A DNA stretch of 64,000 bases, from positions 3,033,205 to 3,097,204 of the forward strand of contig CP098402.1 of assembly GCA_025916675.1 (NCBI GenBank), in the 5' to 3' direction. This stretch comes from Phycisphaera sp. Lineage in GTDB: Bacteria; Planctomycetota; Phycisphaerae; Phycisphaerales; UBA1924. Shown piece after piece: positions 32,359 to 40,422 of this stretch. Below the pieces are notes generated by a model. The model saw nothing but the letters and a program-made list of their open reading frames with translations, was not told where the DNA came from and searched no databases. Made by a program: the position numbers and the translations under genes. Each line of letters opens with the position of its first letter. The stretch's first letter is position 1.

Positions 32359-34659
32359 TCAGTCGCAGCCCGCGTCGAATTCGTTCTGGAAGGCCAGGAA
32401 GTCGAACAGGGTCAGCGAGCCATCGCCGTCGAAGTCGGCCAGCAGGTCGCCCGAGCTGAAGAGGTTCTGGAAGGCCAGGAAGTCGAAGATGTTGAGCGAG
32501 CCATCGCCGTCGATGTCGGCCCGGCAGGAATCACAGGTCATGCGAACGATCTCGAACGCATCGATGGCCGCCTCGGTCACCGAGTCGTTGGGCTGATCGG
32601 CGGCGATGAACCGCATGCGGAACTGGTCAGTGATCGTGACGAAGTCGGCCACGCGGTACGTGCGGAGGCTCCACGCTGGGCCCTGGCCGGGGACCGACTC
32701 GATGGGCACCCAGGAGCTGCCGCCGTTGGACGACATCTCGATCTCGAGATTCTCGTCGCCGTCGTCGTTGGTGTACCACAGGGCGAAGCGGACGCGGGCC
32801 TCGTCGCCAACGGCGGTGAGGTCGTACACCGGGCTGCTCAGGCGCGTGGGGCCGCCGTCGAGATCGACGTCGAGCCCGAGTCCGGTGGTATAGAGCGAAT
32901 CGGTGCCATCGAAGTCGTCGGCCGGGTCGCCGCGATCGCCGGTGCCACGCGGGGCACCACGCTCCCAGCCGCCCTCTTCGATGTCCGAGTCGGCAACGGT
33001 CCAGCCGGTGTCGGTCTGGAAGCTATCGCTGACGATCTGCTCGATGTCGGTGACGACGAACGCCTCGTAGTTGATGAACGGGGCCGAGAGCGGCGTACGG
33101 AAGAACTGCCCGTCGCTAGTCTGCGCCTCGAACCAATACTCGACGTTCTCGAAGCACGGCATGTTGGGCATGGCGCCCTCGTACAGGCTGCCGCCGATGG
33201 ACGCCAGCGGGGCCGACAGCACATCGCCGCTCTCGAGGCGCACCTTGACGTCGACGCTGTCGACGGCGCCGGCCAGTTCGTTGACCTCGAGCTGGATGGT
33301 CTGGCCGTGTGGCGCAACCTCTGTCGGTGCGCCGCCGGGCACGGTCAGTTCGAGCTTGCCCGCGCCGTCGGCGGTCACGTCGACGATGAACAACCCACGC
33401 TCGATATCGCTGATGAGCACGATGCCGCTATCGAAGTAGGGGTACGTGCTCCACGCGCCGTTGAACGAGGCCCGGTCGCTGCCGGGGAACGTATCAAACC
33501 ACGCGACCTCGGTGGGGTTGAGCGGGTCGTCCGACAGGTCCCAGACACGCAGGCCGCTGCGGTAGTTGGCCTGGTAGAGCGTGTCGCCCTTGACATAGTT
33601 GTTGTGGTCGATCGCGGCCAAACCCGTGGTGAACGTCGACGCGAGCGTGGGGTTGGTGATATCCGAAACATCGAACACGCGCGTGGTGGTCACCGAGACG
33701 GTGTCGCCCTCGTCGAGCTCGTCATTCATGTAGAGCAATTGCTTGTCTTCGCTCAGCCACGCCTGGTGCGTATAGCGTGCCTGGGCGTAGTCGGTACGAC
33801 CGACCAGGAACATGTTGCCCTTGTCGGTCACGTCGACGATCTCGAGCCCGTCGCCGCCGTTCAGGCAGAACGCGATCTCGCGGCCCGCGTACGGGCCCGA
33901 GGTATACGAGACGACCTGGGCGTCGTGCACGTAGTGGGTCGTCCACTCGCCCACGATGATCGGGTTGGTCGGGTCGTCCAGGCTCACGGCGATCAGGCCG
34001 CCGTTGGCGATGTTCGCACCGCACAGGTAGATGTAGCCCGAATCGGGATTCGAGATGATGTTGTGCGTGCTGCTGTGGCCCAGCTGGGTCTTGTTCTGGA
34101 TCAGGGCGACGCGGCCGTCGTCGATCTCGCCCATGTCCATGACCTGGATGCCCGAGCCGCCCTCGCTCACGCCGTAGGCGTACTGCCCGATGACCTTGAC
34201 GTCGTGCCAGCCGCTGCTGGGGCCCTCGACCCAGTCGATGATGACCGGGTTGGTCGGGTCGGTGACCTCAACGAAGCCGTAGCCGCGTCGTAGGCCCATG
34301 ATGGCGTACTCGCGGCCGCTGGGGCTGGTGTACCCCCAGCAATCGTTGCCCTCGCTGTGGCCCCCCGGGAACGCGCTGAGGGGGATCCACGAGAGCAGCG
34401 TGACGTTGTGGCTCTCGAACATGTCGGTGGGCGGGGCGTCTCCGCCCGGGCCGCCGTCTTGCAATTGCGCCTGGCCCGCCAACGTCCACATGGGCGCGGA
34501 GACGGCCGGCAGAGCGTCCCGCAGGACACGCCAGTTCTGGTGTGCACCGGCCGAGATGGCCAGCGTAAGGGCTCCGGTGCCCGCGAGGCCGAACGCGGCC
34601 AATCGCAAATTCCGAGCAGAAACCAAACGGTTTTGGCAGTTCGCCGTCATTTTCTTCAT
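32359..34659 (-). CDS. Choice-of-anchor B family exported protein with GC-type dockerin
   Basis: 766 aa. Signal peptide (about 1-42). Residues about 60-450 are LVIVD-type beta-propeller repeats in which IQVMDMGEI, LEIVDVTDKG, VFDVSDITN and LRVWDLSDD recur, the hallmark of 'choice-of-anchor B' proteins. A second region (about 560-710) looks like a lectin/jelly-roll domain. The C-terminal 55 residues are two Ca-loop repeats (DIDGDGSLNIFDFLAFQN and DFDGDGSLTLFDFLAFQN) ending DAGCD. This dockerin-like tail is shared with three other proteins in the window. Likely secreted or surface-bound; ligand unknown. Confidence 0.88.
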   Translation of the reverse strand: MKKMTANCQNRLVSARNLRLAAFGLAGTGALTLAISAGAHQNWRVLRDALPAVSAPMWTLAGQAQLQDGGPGGDAPPTDMFESHNVTLLSWIPLSAFPGGHSEGNDCWGYTSPSGREYAIMGLRRGYGFVEVTDPTNPVIIDWVEGPSSGWHDVKVIGQYAYGVSEGGSGIQVMDMGEIDDGRVALIQNKTQLGHSSTHNIISNPDSGYIYLCGANIANGGLIAVSLDDPTNPIIVGEWTTHYVHDAQVVSYTSGPYAGREIAFCLNGGDGLEIVDVTDKGNMFLVGRTDYAQARYTHQAWLSEDKQLLYMNDELDEGDTVSVTTTRVFDVSDITNPTLASTFTTGLAAIDHNNYVKGDTLYQANYRSGLRVWDLSDDPLNPTEVAWFDTFPGSDRASFNGAWSTYPYFDSGIVLISDIERGLFIVDVTADGAGKLELTVPGGAPTEVAPHGQTIQLEVNELAGAVDSVDVKVRLESGDVLSAPLASIGGSLYEGAMPNMPCFENVEYWFEAQTSDGQFFRTPLSAPFINYEAFVVTDIEQIVSDSFQTDTGWTVADSDIEEGGWERGAPRGTGDRGDPADDFDGTDSLYTTGLGLDVDLDGGPTRLSSPVYDLTAVGDEARVRFALWYTNDDGDENLEIEMSSNGGSSWVPIESVPGQGPAWSLRTYRVADFVTITDQFRMRFIAADQPNDSVTEAAIDAFEIVRMTCDSCRADIDGDGSLNIFDFLAFQNLFSSGDLLADFDGDGSLTLFDFLAFQNEFDAGCD

Positions 34660-34803
34660 GCTTTGATGCTCCCTGGCAGAGCATACGTCAATCCGCAGCC
34701 TACCTGTTTCAGAATCGTGCTATTTTGCCATCGCGCGTGCGGGCCATGTACCATTCCCGGCCTATCGGGCGAAGAAGAAGCGCCCGGTTGCTGGAGTGAA
34801 CCC

Positions 34804-35802
34804 ATGCCCATGGTCAAATTTCGCCGTCCGTGGCGGTCATCGGTCGGCTGTCGCGTGGCGGTGGCCACCCTTGGCTGCCTCACCCTGGCTCTTGGGGGTT
34901 CGGGCCAGGTCCAAGACGGCCAGCCCACCCAAGACCAGCCCAGGGGTGAACCCCCCGCCCAAGACGCCCAAGATCGCGGCTCGGGCCGGCCGCTGTTCAT
35001 CGACGACGCCCACGAACCAACGATCATGATCTCATGGATCCAGCGTGACGGCACACGCGTCGAGCTGGCCCGCACCCTGCCCTGGGGCACCAGCAACGAC
35101 CGGGTCGACCTGGGATTGAACGTACTGGCCTTCGCCGCCGTCGGTGGCACGCGGATCGAGCTCGGACGCGGCCATCCGCTCGGCGCCGTCGTACGCGTGG
35201 GCTTCTATCGAGAGGATGTCGAGAAGCCGTTCTTTGCCGACATCAAGCCCGGCTCGTCGGTCGAGGTCCGCCTCCAGGGCGTGCGCTTCCTGGAAGACGC
35301 ACGGCCCACACGGAGCACGGCGCTCAACCACCTGCAGTACCACCTCGACGACCTTCGTGAGTGCGGGCTCGACGCGAGCGCGGTCGACCAATACAACACC
35401 GCCCGCGCGGACGAGAACCTCGGCGGTGCCATCACCAAAAACAACGGCCGCCCAGGCGTCATCCGCGTCGTCCAGGGCGAACTCCCCGCCGACGCGCCGC
35501 GCTATTACCGCCAGGGCAGCGACCCCGAGGGCGACGAACCGCCGCAGCCGGCCGAGCGCTTCGCGACCGTTCGCTTCAGCCTCAACCAGGAAACCGGAGC
35601 GATCGGCCTGCGCGCCGAACTGCCGTATGAGCTGTTCCGCCACGTGAGCGACCCCTGGCTGCGCACTGAGCCCGGCACCTTCTTCGAGCCAACACACTTC
35701 CATATCGAGTTCGAGAGCCTCCCGCTGCGGGCGTACCCCGGCGGGATAGCCGAGCCCGACGAGGACGAGCCCGAAGACCAGCCCGAAGTGGTGGGCCCGT
35801 GA
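34804..35802 (+). CDS. Exported protein of unknown function
   Basis: 332 aa. Signal-peptide-like N-terminus (basic start, VAVATLGCLTLALGGSG) then a Gln/Asp/Pro-rich stretch (about 38-62). The folded part (about 65-300) is beta-rich: IMISWIQRDGTRVELA, TRIELGRGHPLGAVVRVGFY, SVEVRLQGVRFLED. I do not recognise the family. The stop overlaps the GTG of the M19 peptidase by 4 nt, so the two are co-translated and may act together on an envelope substrate (inference). TGGAGTGA lies 7 nt before the ATG. Confidence 0.8.
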   Translation: MPMVKFRRPWRSSVGCRVAVATLGCLTLALGGSGQVQDGQPTQDQPRGEPPAQDAQDRGSGRPLFIDDAHEPTIMISWIQRDGTRVELARTLPWGTSNDRVDLGLNVLAFAAVGGTRIELGRGHPLGAVVRVGFYREDVEKPFFADIKPGSSVEVRLQGVRFLEDARPTRSTALNHLQYHLDDLRECGLDASAVDQYNTARADENLGGAITKNNGRPGVIRVVQGELPADAPRYYRQGSDPEGDEPPQPAERFATVRFSLNQETGAIGLRAELPYELFRHVSDPWLRTEPGTFFEPTHFHIEFESLPLRAYPGGIAEPDEDEPEDQPEVVGP

Positions 35803-36827
35803 CGCACGCGGCGTCGACGCCGATCTTCGACGGACATCTCGACCTTGCGTACTTCGCCGAGATCGGCCGCGACATGCACGCCGAACTCGACCAGTGCCGC
35901 GGCACGCTGCTGCCCGCGGCGGTCACGCTGCCGTCGCTGAAGAGCGGCAACGTGCGCGGCTGCCTGGGCACGATCTTTACCGAGATGAGCGAGCAAGACT
36001 CGCCGACGGGCTTACAGCTCGGCGGGTTCGGCCACACCTATCCGCCGGGCGACGCCGAGGCGGCGCATCGCGCCGGGCTGCGACAACTCAAGCTCTACCA
36101 CGCCTGGCGCGACGCCGGCGTCATCGACCTCTTGCCGAATGTTGGCAGCGCGCCGCTCGCGCTCGGCATCCTGATGGAGGGCGCCGACCCCATCACCAAC
36201 GCGAACGAGGTCTCGTGGTGGGCCGAGCAGGGCGTGATCGCCATCGGCCTGGCGTGGGCGCTGGGCTCGCGCTACGCGGGCGGCAACGCGCAGAAGTCGG
36301 GCCTGACCGCTGAGGGCAAGGACGTCGTGCGCGCCATCGACGCCGCGGGCCTCTTCCACGACCTCTCGCACCTGAGCGACAATGCGATGGACGAATTGCT
36401 GTCGATGTCCGACGGCAGAGTGGTCGCCAGCCACAGCAACTCCCGGGCCTTACTGGGCGGGAAGAACCAACGCCACCTACGCGACGAGACCATCGCCGAG
36501 ATCGCGCGCCGCGATGGCGTCATCGGCGTGAACCTCTACGCGCCGTTCCTCGATCCCAACTTCGACAAGACCAGGAAGCGCCCGCCGCTACGCACCACGC
36601 TCGACCACACGCTGCACATCGCCGAGATCGCCGGTAAGGACACCGTGTGCCTGGGCACCGACATGGACGGCGGCTTCGCGGCCACCGACCTGCCCGAGGG
36701 CGTCAACGAGCCGAGCGACCTGCACAAACTGCTGGACATGCTGCGCGGTGAGGGGTGGAGCGAAGCCGAGGTTGCGGGGTTCGCGGGGGGGAACTGGGCG
36801 CGGGTGCTGGGGATGGACTGGGAATAA
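35799..36827 (+). CDS. Peptidase M19 (membrane-dipeptidase family)
   Basis: 342-aa zinc dipeptidase of the renal-dipeptidase family, in the amidohydrolase fold. Metal ligands: DGHLDLA (His, Asp), the bridging Glu in ILMEGAD, DLSHLSDN (His) and ASHSNSRAL (His); the substrate Asp is in GTDMDGGF. No signal peptide, so cytosolic. The family splits dipeptides including D-amino-acid ones, so a role in recycling peptidoglycan peptides is possible. GTG start from the GTGA overlap with the upstream gene. Followed by a large inverted repeat. Confidence 0.92.
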   Translation: MTHAASTPIFDGHLDLAYFAEIGRDMHAELDQCRGTLLPAAVTLPSLKSGNVRGCLGTIFTEMSEQDSPTGLQLGGFGHTYPPGDAEAAHRAGLRQLKLYHAWRDAGVIDLLPNVGSAPLALGILMEGADPITNANEVSWWAEQGVIAIGLAWALGSRYAGGNAQKSGLTAEGKDVVRAIDAAGLFHDLSHLSDNAMDELLSMSDGRVVASHSNSRALLGGKNQRHLRDETIAEIARRDGVIGVNLYAPFLDPNFDKTRKRPPLRTTLDHTLHIAEIAGKDTVCLGTDMDGGFAATDLPEGVNEPSDLHKLLDMLRGEGWSEAEVAGFAGGNWARVLGMDWE

Positions 36828-36829
36828 GA

Positions 36830-36902
36830 ACGAGCCCCTCGCGCGAGCGAGGGGAATGCATGTACGAGTGACAATTCCCCTCGCTCGCGCGAGGGGGCTC
36901 GT
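36830..36902. repeat. 28-bp inverted repeat with nested palindromes
   Basis: Left arm 36830-36857 and right arm 36874-36902 are reverse complements except for one extra G in the right arm; loop 16 nt. Each arm also contains the palindrome CTCGCGCGAG, so alternative hairpins form. It lies between the convergent M19 and M48 peptidase genes, 2 nt after one stop and 9 nt after the other. Probable bidirectional transcription end without U-tract. Confidence 0.9.
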
Positions 36903-36911
36903 AAACTCTGA

Positions 36912-37919
36912 TTACTCGTGCGCGTTCACACGCCGTGACCAGCGCGCCGCGAGCGTCTGGTCGTCCGCATCATCGCCACACAACGCGCACCAGATCGCCG
37001 CGTCGGGCAGCATCGCCGTTCCATCACCGGTCGGCGGTGGCGGCGCGGCGGGCATGCTCGCCAGCGGCTGGAGCATGCGCTGGCGGTAGCGATCGGGGAA
37101 CTTCTCGTTCGCACCGCTCGCCTCGGCTTGCGCGAAGGTCGTGCGCAGCAGCTCGTTGATGCGGTCGATGCGGGCCTCGGGGTAGGGGTGCGTCGCGAGC
37201 CAGGCCGGCGGACGCTGGCCGCCCGAGCTGAGCTGGGCGAGCTTCTGCATCACGCCGCGCTGGCCACTCGGCTTGTAGCCGGCCAGCGACATGTACCGCA
37301 TGCCAAGCTCGTCGGACTGGTACTCGGCATCGCGCCCGTAGCTGAGCAGCACGAGTTGCCCGCCAACTTGCGCGACGGGCAAGCCATACGTACCGTACTG
37401 CCGCAGCACACTGTCCTCATCGGCAGCGCCAATCACGAGCGCGCTCGCGGCAAGCCCGCCCTGGAGCGCAACCGACTTGCTCATCTGCTGGTTGCCGTGC
37501 CGCGCGGTAACGTGGCCGATCTCGTGGCCGAGAACACCCGCGAGTTGGGCCTCGTTGTCGAGCTGCGACGCCAGCCCGCGCGTGATGAACACCTGCCCGC
37601 CGGGCAGCGCGAAGGCGTTGACGACGTCTGAGTTGAGGATCGTGAACTCCCACGGCAGATCGTCGGGCACGCCCTCCTCGACGTGGGGGATCATCGATGA
37701 GCCCACCTCCGTGACGTAGGCCCGCACGCTCTCGTTGGGCAGATCGCCGCCGAACTCGTCGGTAAACGACGACGCCGCCTCGAGCCCGAGCGCGGTCTCC
37801 TGGTCCCAGGTGTAGATGCTGAAGAACCTGTCCCCGGTCGTGGGGTCGGTGGCGCAGCCGGTGAAAACTGCGGCGGTCACCAGTGCCATGGTGGCCAGTA
37901 CCTTCTTCGTGCCGGACAT
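36912..37919 (-). CDS. M48 family metallopeptidase lipoprotein
   Basis: 335 aa. Lipobox VFTGC (Cys about residue 22) puts it in the envelope, on the periplasmic side. Zinc motif HEIGH with third ligand Glu in AEYQSDELGMRY; the region is preceded by FALPGGQVFITRGL, typical of the BepA/LoiP/Oma1-like peptidases that control outer-membrane protein quality. The C-terminal tail has two CxxC-like Cys (WCALC) and HPYPEARIDRI. The ATG at 37919 has GGGAGGG upstream; longer in-frame versions would run into the divergent menG/ubiE gene. Confidence 0.92.
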   Translation of the reverse strand: MSGTKKVLATMALVTAAVFTGCATDPTTGDRFFSIYTWDQETALGLEAASSFTDEFGGDLPNESVRAYVTEVGSSMIPHVEEGVPDDLPWEFTILNSDVVNAFALPGGQVFITRGLASQLDNEAQLAGVLGHEIGHVTARHGNQQMSKSVALQGGLAASALVIGAADEDSVLRQYGTYGLPVAQVGGQLVLLSYGRDAEYQSDELGMRYMSLAGYKPSGQRGVMQKLAQLSSGGQRPPAWLATHPYPEARIDRINELLRTTFAQAEASGANEKFPDRYRQRMLQPLASMPAAPPPPTGDGTAMLPDAAIWCALCGDDADDQTLAARWSRRVNAHE

Positions 37920-37966
37920 TCCCAAACCCTCCCTTGATCGAGGCGAAGCCAAGACGTGGTGTGCTC

Positions 37967-37972
37967 TATCCT
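37967..37972 (+). promoter_or_regulatory. -10-like TATCCT before menG/ubiE
   Basis: TATCCT ends 11 nt before the ATG at 37984, which predicts a leader of about 4-5 nt, too short for a ribosome-binding site. Confidence 0.4.
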
Positions 37973-37983
37973 TCTGACAGCGT

Positions 37984-38778
37984 ATGAGCCAGAGTTCCCC
38001 CCCCGAGCCGCCCCTGAAGGAAGTTTCACCGCCCGCGTGGGACGGCCGGTCGCTCGCGGATCCGCACCACCAGTCCGATAAAGCCGATCGAGTCCGCCAG
38101 ATGTTCACCTCGATCGCCGGCTCGTACGACCTCAACAACCGCGTCCACTCCTTCATGCTCGACCAACGCTGGCGCAAGGCGGCCGTGAAGAAGGCAGCTG
38201 TGAACACCGGCGATGTGGTGGTCGACGTGGCCTGCGGCACCGGAGACTTGGCCGAGGCGTTCGCGGCAACGCCCGCAGCGGCGGTGATCGGCGTGGATTT
38301 CACCCACGCCATGCTCGAGCGGGCTCGATATAGACAAAATGACTTAAATAACCATCAATCTAGCAAACTCTTCTATATCGAGGGCGACGCCATGGCCCTC
38401 CCGCTGGCCAACGCCTGCTGCGACGTGGTGTCCATCGCCTTCGGGTTGCGCAACGTCCAGCGGCCCGAGGCGGCCATCGGCGAGTTCGCACGCGTGCTGC
38501 GACCCGGCGGGCGGCTGGTGATCCTGGAATTCGACCGCCCCCGCCTGGCACCCGTCCGCTGGGGGCACGACTTCTATACCAAGGTTGTCATGCCCCGCAC
38601 AGCCACCTGGATCAGCGGCGATCGATCCGGGGCGTACCAGTACCTGCCACGATCGGTCGAGACCTTCCTGACACGCGATCGCGTGGTGGGCCTCATGGGG
38701 GCCGCCGGGCTTGAAGAAGTTGGTGCGAAGTCGCTCAGTGGCGGTATCTGCGCGTGTTATTTCGGACGTAAGCGGTAA
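37984..38778 (+). CDS. menG: Demethylmenaquinone / ubiquinone methyltransferase (UbiE/MenG family)
   Basis: 264-aa SAM-dependent C-methyltransferase acting on the quinone ring. Family motifs: FTSIAGSYDLNNRVHSF at the start, VVDVACGTGDLAEAF (SAM loop), GDAMALPLANACCDVV, then AFGLRNVQRPEAAIGEFARVL and RPGGRLVILEF. YQYLPRSVETF is typical of UbiE/MenG. Planctomycetes generally use menaquinone, so menG is the likely role, but sequence alone does not decide. A short A/T-rich stretch around 38330-38370 codes for RYRQNDLNNHQSS, unlike the GC-rich surroundings but within the same frame. Confidence 0.9.
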   Translation: MSQSSPPEPPLKEVSPPAWDGRSLADPHHQSDKADRVRQMFTSIAGSYDLNNRVHSFMLDQRWRKAAVKKAAVNTGDVVVDVACGTGDLAEAFAATPAAAVIGVDFTHAMLERARYRQNDLNNHQSSKLFYIEGDAMALPLANACCDVVSIAFGLRNVQRPEAAIGEFARVLRPGGRLVILEFDRPRLAPVRWGHDFYTKVVMPRTATWISGDRSGAYQYLPRSVETFLTRDRVVGLMGAAGLEEVGAKSLSGGICACYFGRKR

Positions 38779-38964
38779 TCGGGCGTCCGGCCGCGCAGGG
38801 ATTGCCGCGCACGTTCTGCCATTTCAAAGATTTTTCACCACCATGGTTTTGCGCACACCCGTCGGGCGATGTATCCCCCGCCTGCGGGCGGCGATGGTCG
38901 CCGGCCTGGGGGCAAAGGCATTGGACCTCCGCGAGTGCGGCGGGCCGGAATCAGGGGAAGCACG

Positions 38965-39657
38965 ATGTGCACGGACGCGCTCCGGGAACGGTTCTTCGAC
39001 GTCTTGGTGACTGGTGATCGGGTCGAGGCTCGGCAGGTGGTGCTGCGGGCCCTGGAGGCCGGCGATACGGCCGTCGACCTGATCACCGAGATGTACTGGC
39101 CTACGTATGAAAGGATCGAGAAGCTCTTCCGCAACGATCAGCTCACCAAGCTGAGCCACCACTACGCCACACGCCTGCTCCGCGTGCTGGCCGATCAGAC
39201 TGCCGGGCTGATCGTCCCGACCACCAACAACGGGCGCACTATCGTGGTCGTGTGTGGCCCGAGGGACTCCGATGATCTCGCCGGCCAACTCGCCGTCGAC
39301 ATGCTCTCCAGCCAGGGCTTCACGGTCCACTTTGGCGGCGGGGGCATCCCCAACGACGAGCTGCTGGCCGAGATCAAGGCCCGGCGGCCTTCTGCCCTCG
39401 TGCTGTTCGCCTCGGGTGCCAACGACCTGCCGCACATCCGCGACCTGATCGACACCATCCACGAGGATTACCCCGAACGGGACATGCAGGTGGCCGTGGG
39501 CGGCGGCGTGTTTAACCGGGCGAACGGGCTGGCCGAGGAGATCGGTGCCGACCTGTGGGGCGAGGACCCGCTGGACGTGGTCCAATCGCTGATCGAAGAC
39601 GCCCACATCCGGACCGAGGCCCGGCCTCGCCGCCGGCGTCGCAAGAGCGCGGCTTGA
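38965..39657 (+). CDS. Cobalamin-binding-domain protein (MtaC/MerR-effector type layout)
   Basis: 230 aa. A helical domain (about 1-90: VEARQVVLRALEAGDTAVDLI, then YWPTYERIEKLF) is followed by a Rossmann-like B12-binding domain (about 92-215, with GLIVPTTNNGRTIVVVCG, MLSSQGFTVHFGGGG, PSALVLFASGAND). The ligand motif DxHxxG is not present: the position reads RDSDDLAG, so cobalamin, if bound, would not be in the base-off/His-on form. This layout is used by B12-dependent light or redox sensors and by methyltransferase corrinoid proteins. The ATG is chosen for AGGGGAAG just upstream. An ECF sigma gene follows under its own promoter. Confidence 0.8.
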   Translation: MCTDALRERFFDVLVTGDRVEARQVVLRALEAGDTAVDLITEMYWPTYERIEKLFRNDQLTKLSHHYATRLLRVLADQTAGLIVPTTNNGRTIVVVCGPRDSDDLAGQLAVDMLSSQGFTVHFGGGGIPNDELLAEIKARRPSALVLFASGANDLPHIRDLIDTIHEDYPERDMQVAVGGGVFNRANGLAEEIGADLWGEDPLDVVQSLIEDAHIRTEARPRRRRRKSAA

Positions 39658-39735
39658 GTCCATCCGCGAAGTTACCTACTTTTCGGACCTTGTGGCCAGC
39701 CTTGGCCGATACCAAATCCGTGACCAATCGATGCG

Positions 39736-39767
39736 AGCCCGCCCCGGGTGCAACCCCGGGTCGGGCT
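39736..39767 (+). terminator. GC-rich hairpin between B12-domain and sigma genes
   Basis: AGCCCG + CCCGGG (39736-39748) pairs with CCCGGG + CGGGCT (39755-39767) with one bulged T. It has no T-run after it. It sits right before the -10 of the sigma gene, so it may both end the upstream transcript and cover the -35 region. Confidence 0.5.
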
Positions 39768-39772
39768 TGTGG

Positions 39773-39778
39773 TATAGT
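39773..39778 (+). promoter_or_regulatory. -10-like TATAGT before the ECF sigma gene
   Basis: TATAGT ends 11 nt before the ATG at 39790, leaving a predicted leader of about 5 nt. An out-of-frame ATG at 39782 opens an 11-residue frame overlapping the true start. Confidence 0.5.
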
Positions 39779-39789
39779 GAGATGAAGCC

Positions 39790-40422
39790 ATGGACCGCCA
39801 GAGCGAACAAGACCTGATCCACGCCGCCCTCGCCGGCGACCGCACTGCCGCGGCCGGGCTGATCAAGGCTCACCAGGCGTCGCTGTACGCCTTCATGCTC
39901 CGCCGCTGCGGCCGGCCCGAGATGGCCGAGGACGTGGTGCAAGAGGCATTCGTCCGGGCGTTGACCAACCTGCACCGTTTTGATACCCGCTTCCGCTTCT
40001 CAACATGGCTGTTCACGATCGCCAAGCGGCTGCACTGCAACATGGTGCAGAAGCATTCGCCAACGTACGACAGCGATCTGGTCTCGTTTTCTGCGGGCGA
40101 CGTGAGCGGCCCGCAGCACGATATCGATCTCGGCGAGGAACGTTCGCAATCGCGCAGCGACCTTGACGAGGCGCTCAGCCGCCTTCCCGAGGTGCAGCGC
40201 GACGTGGTCGTGCTGTTCCATCAATGCGACTGGCCGATCGCCCGTATCGCCGAGCACTATCTCATGCCCGCGGGCACTGTCAAGAGCCACCTGCATCGTG
40301 GCCGCCGAAAACTTCGCGTCGCGCTCGAGGCCATTCGTGCCGAACACGCGGCGTTGCGTTCTGCCCATTCTCATTCTCAGTCAGAGCAACGGGTCGATCG
40401 TGGGGTAGCCGATGAAACGTGA
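39790..40422 (+). CDS. ECF-type RNA polymerase sigma factor
   Basis: 210 aa. Region 2 (about 22-90) contains LYAFMLRRCGRPEMAEDVVQEAFVRAL and FSTWLFTIAKRL; region 4 (about 128-180) contains LPEVQRDVVVLF, then IAEHYLMPAGTVKSHLHRGRRKL. It directs RNA polymerase to a dedicated regulon. The gene overlaps the next (membrane anti-sigma) by 11 nt, the usual arrangement for an ECF pair. The C-terminal tail after region 4 is short and His/Ser-rich. The inducing signal is not visible. Confidence 0.92.
   Translation: MDRQSEQDLIHAALAGDRTAAAGLIKAHQASLYAFMLRRCGRPEMAEDVVQEAFVRALTNLHRFDTRFRFSTWLFTIAKRLHCNMVQKHSPTYDSDLVSFSAGDVSGPQHDIDLGEERSQSRSDLDEALSRLPEVQRDVVVLFHQCDWPIARIAEHYLMPAGTVKSHLHRGRRKLRVALEAIRAEHAALRSAHSHSQSEQRVDRGVADET

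Noticed and set aside
34660-34803. Symmetric promoter between the dockerin and 34804 genes
   Set aside because: Several TA-rich words occur, but none has the fixed 5-6 nt spacing or shared-TA symmetry seen elsewhere, and both genes have ribosome sites, so I do not call it.
38779-38964. Possible cobalamin riboswitch before the B12-domain gene
   Set aside because: 186 nt with GC-rich hairpins but no B12-box or recognisable core; the hairpins are likely the end of the menG/ubiE transcript and chance pairing.
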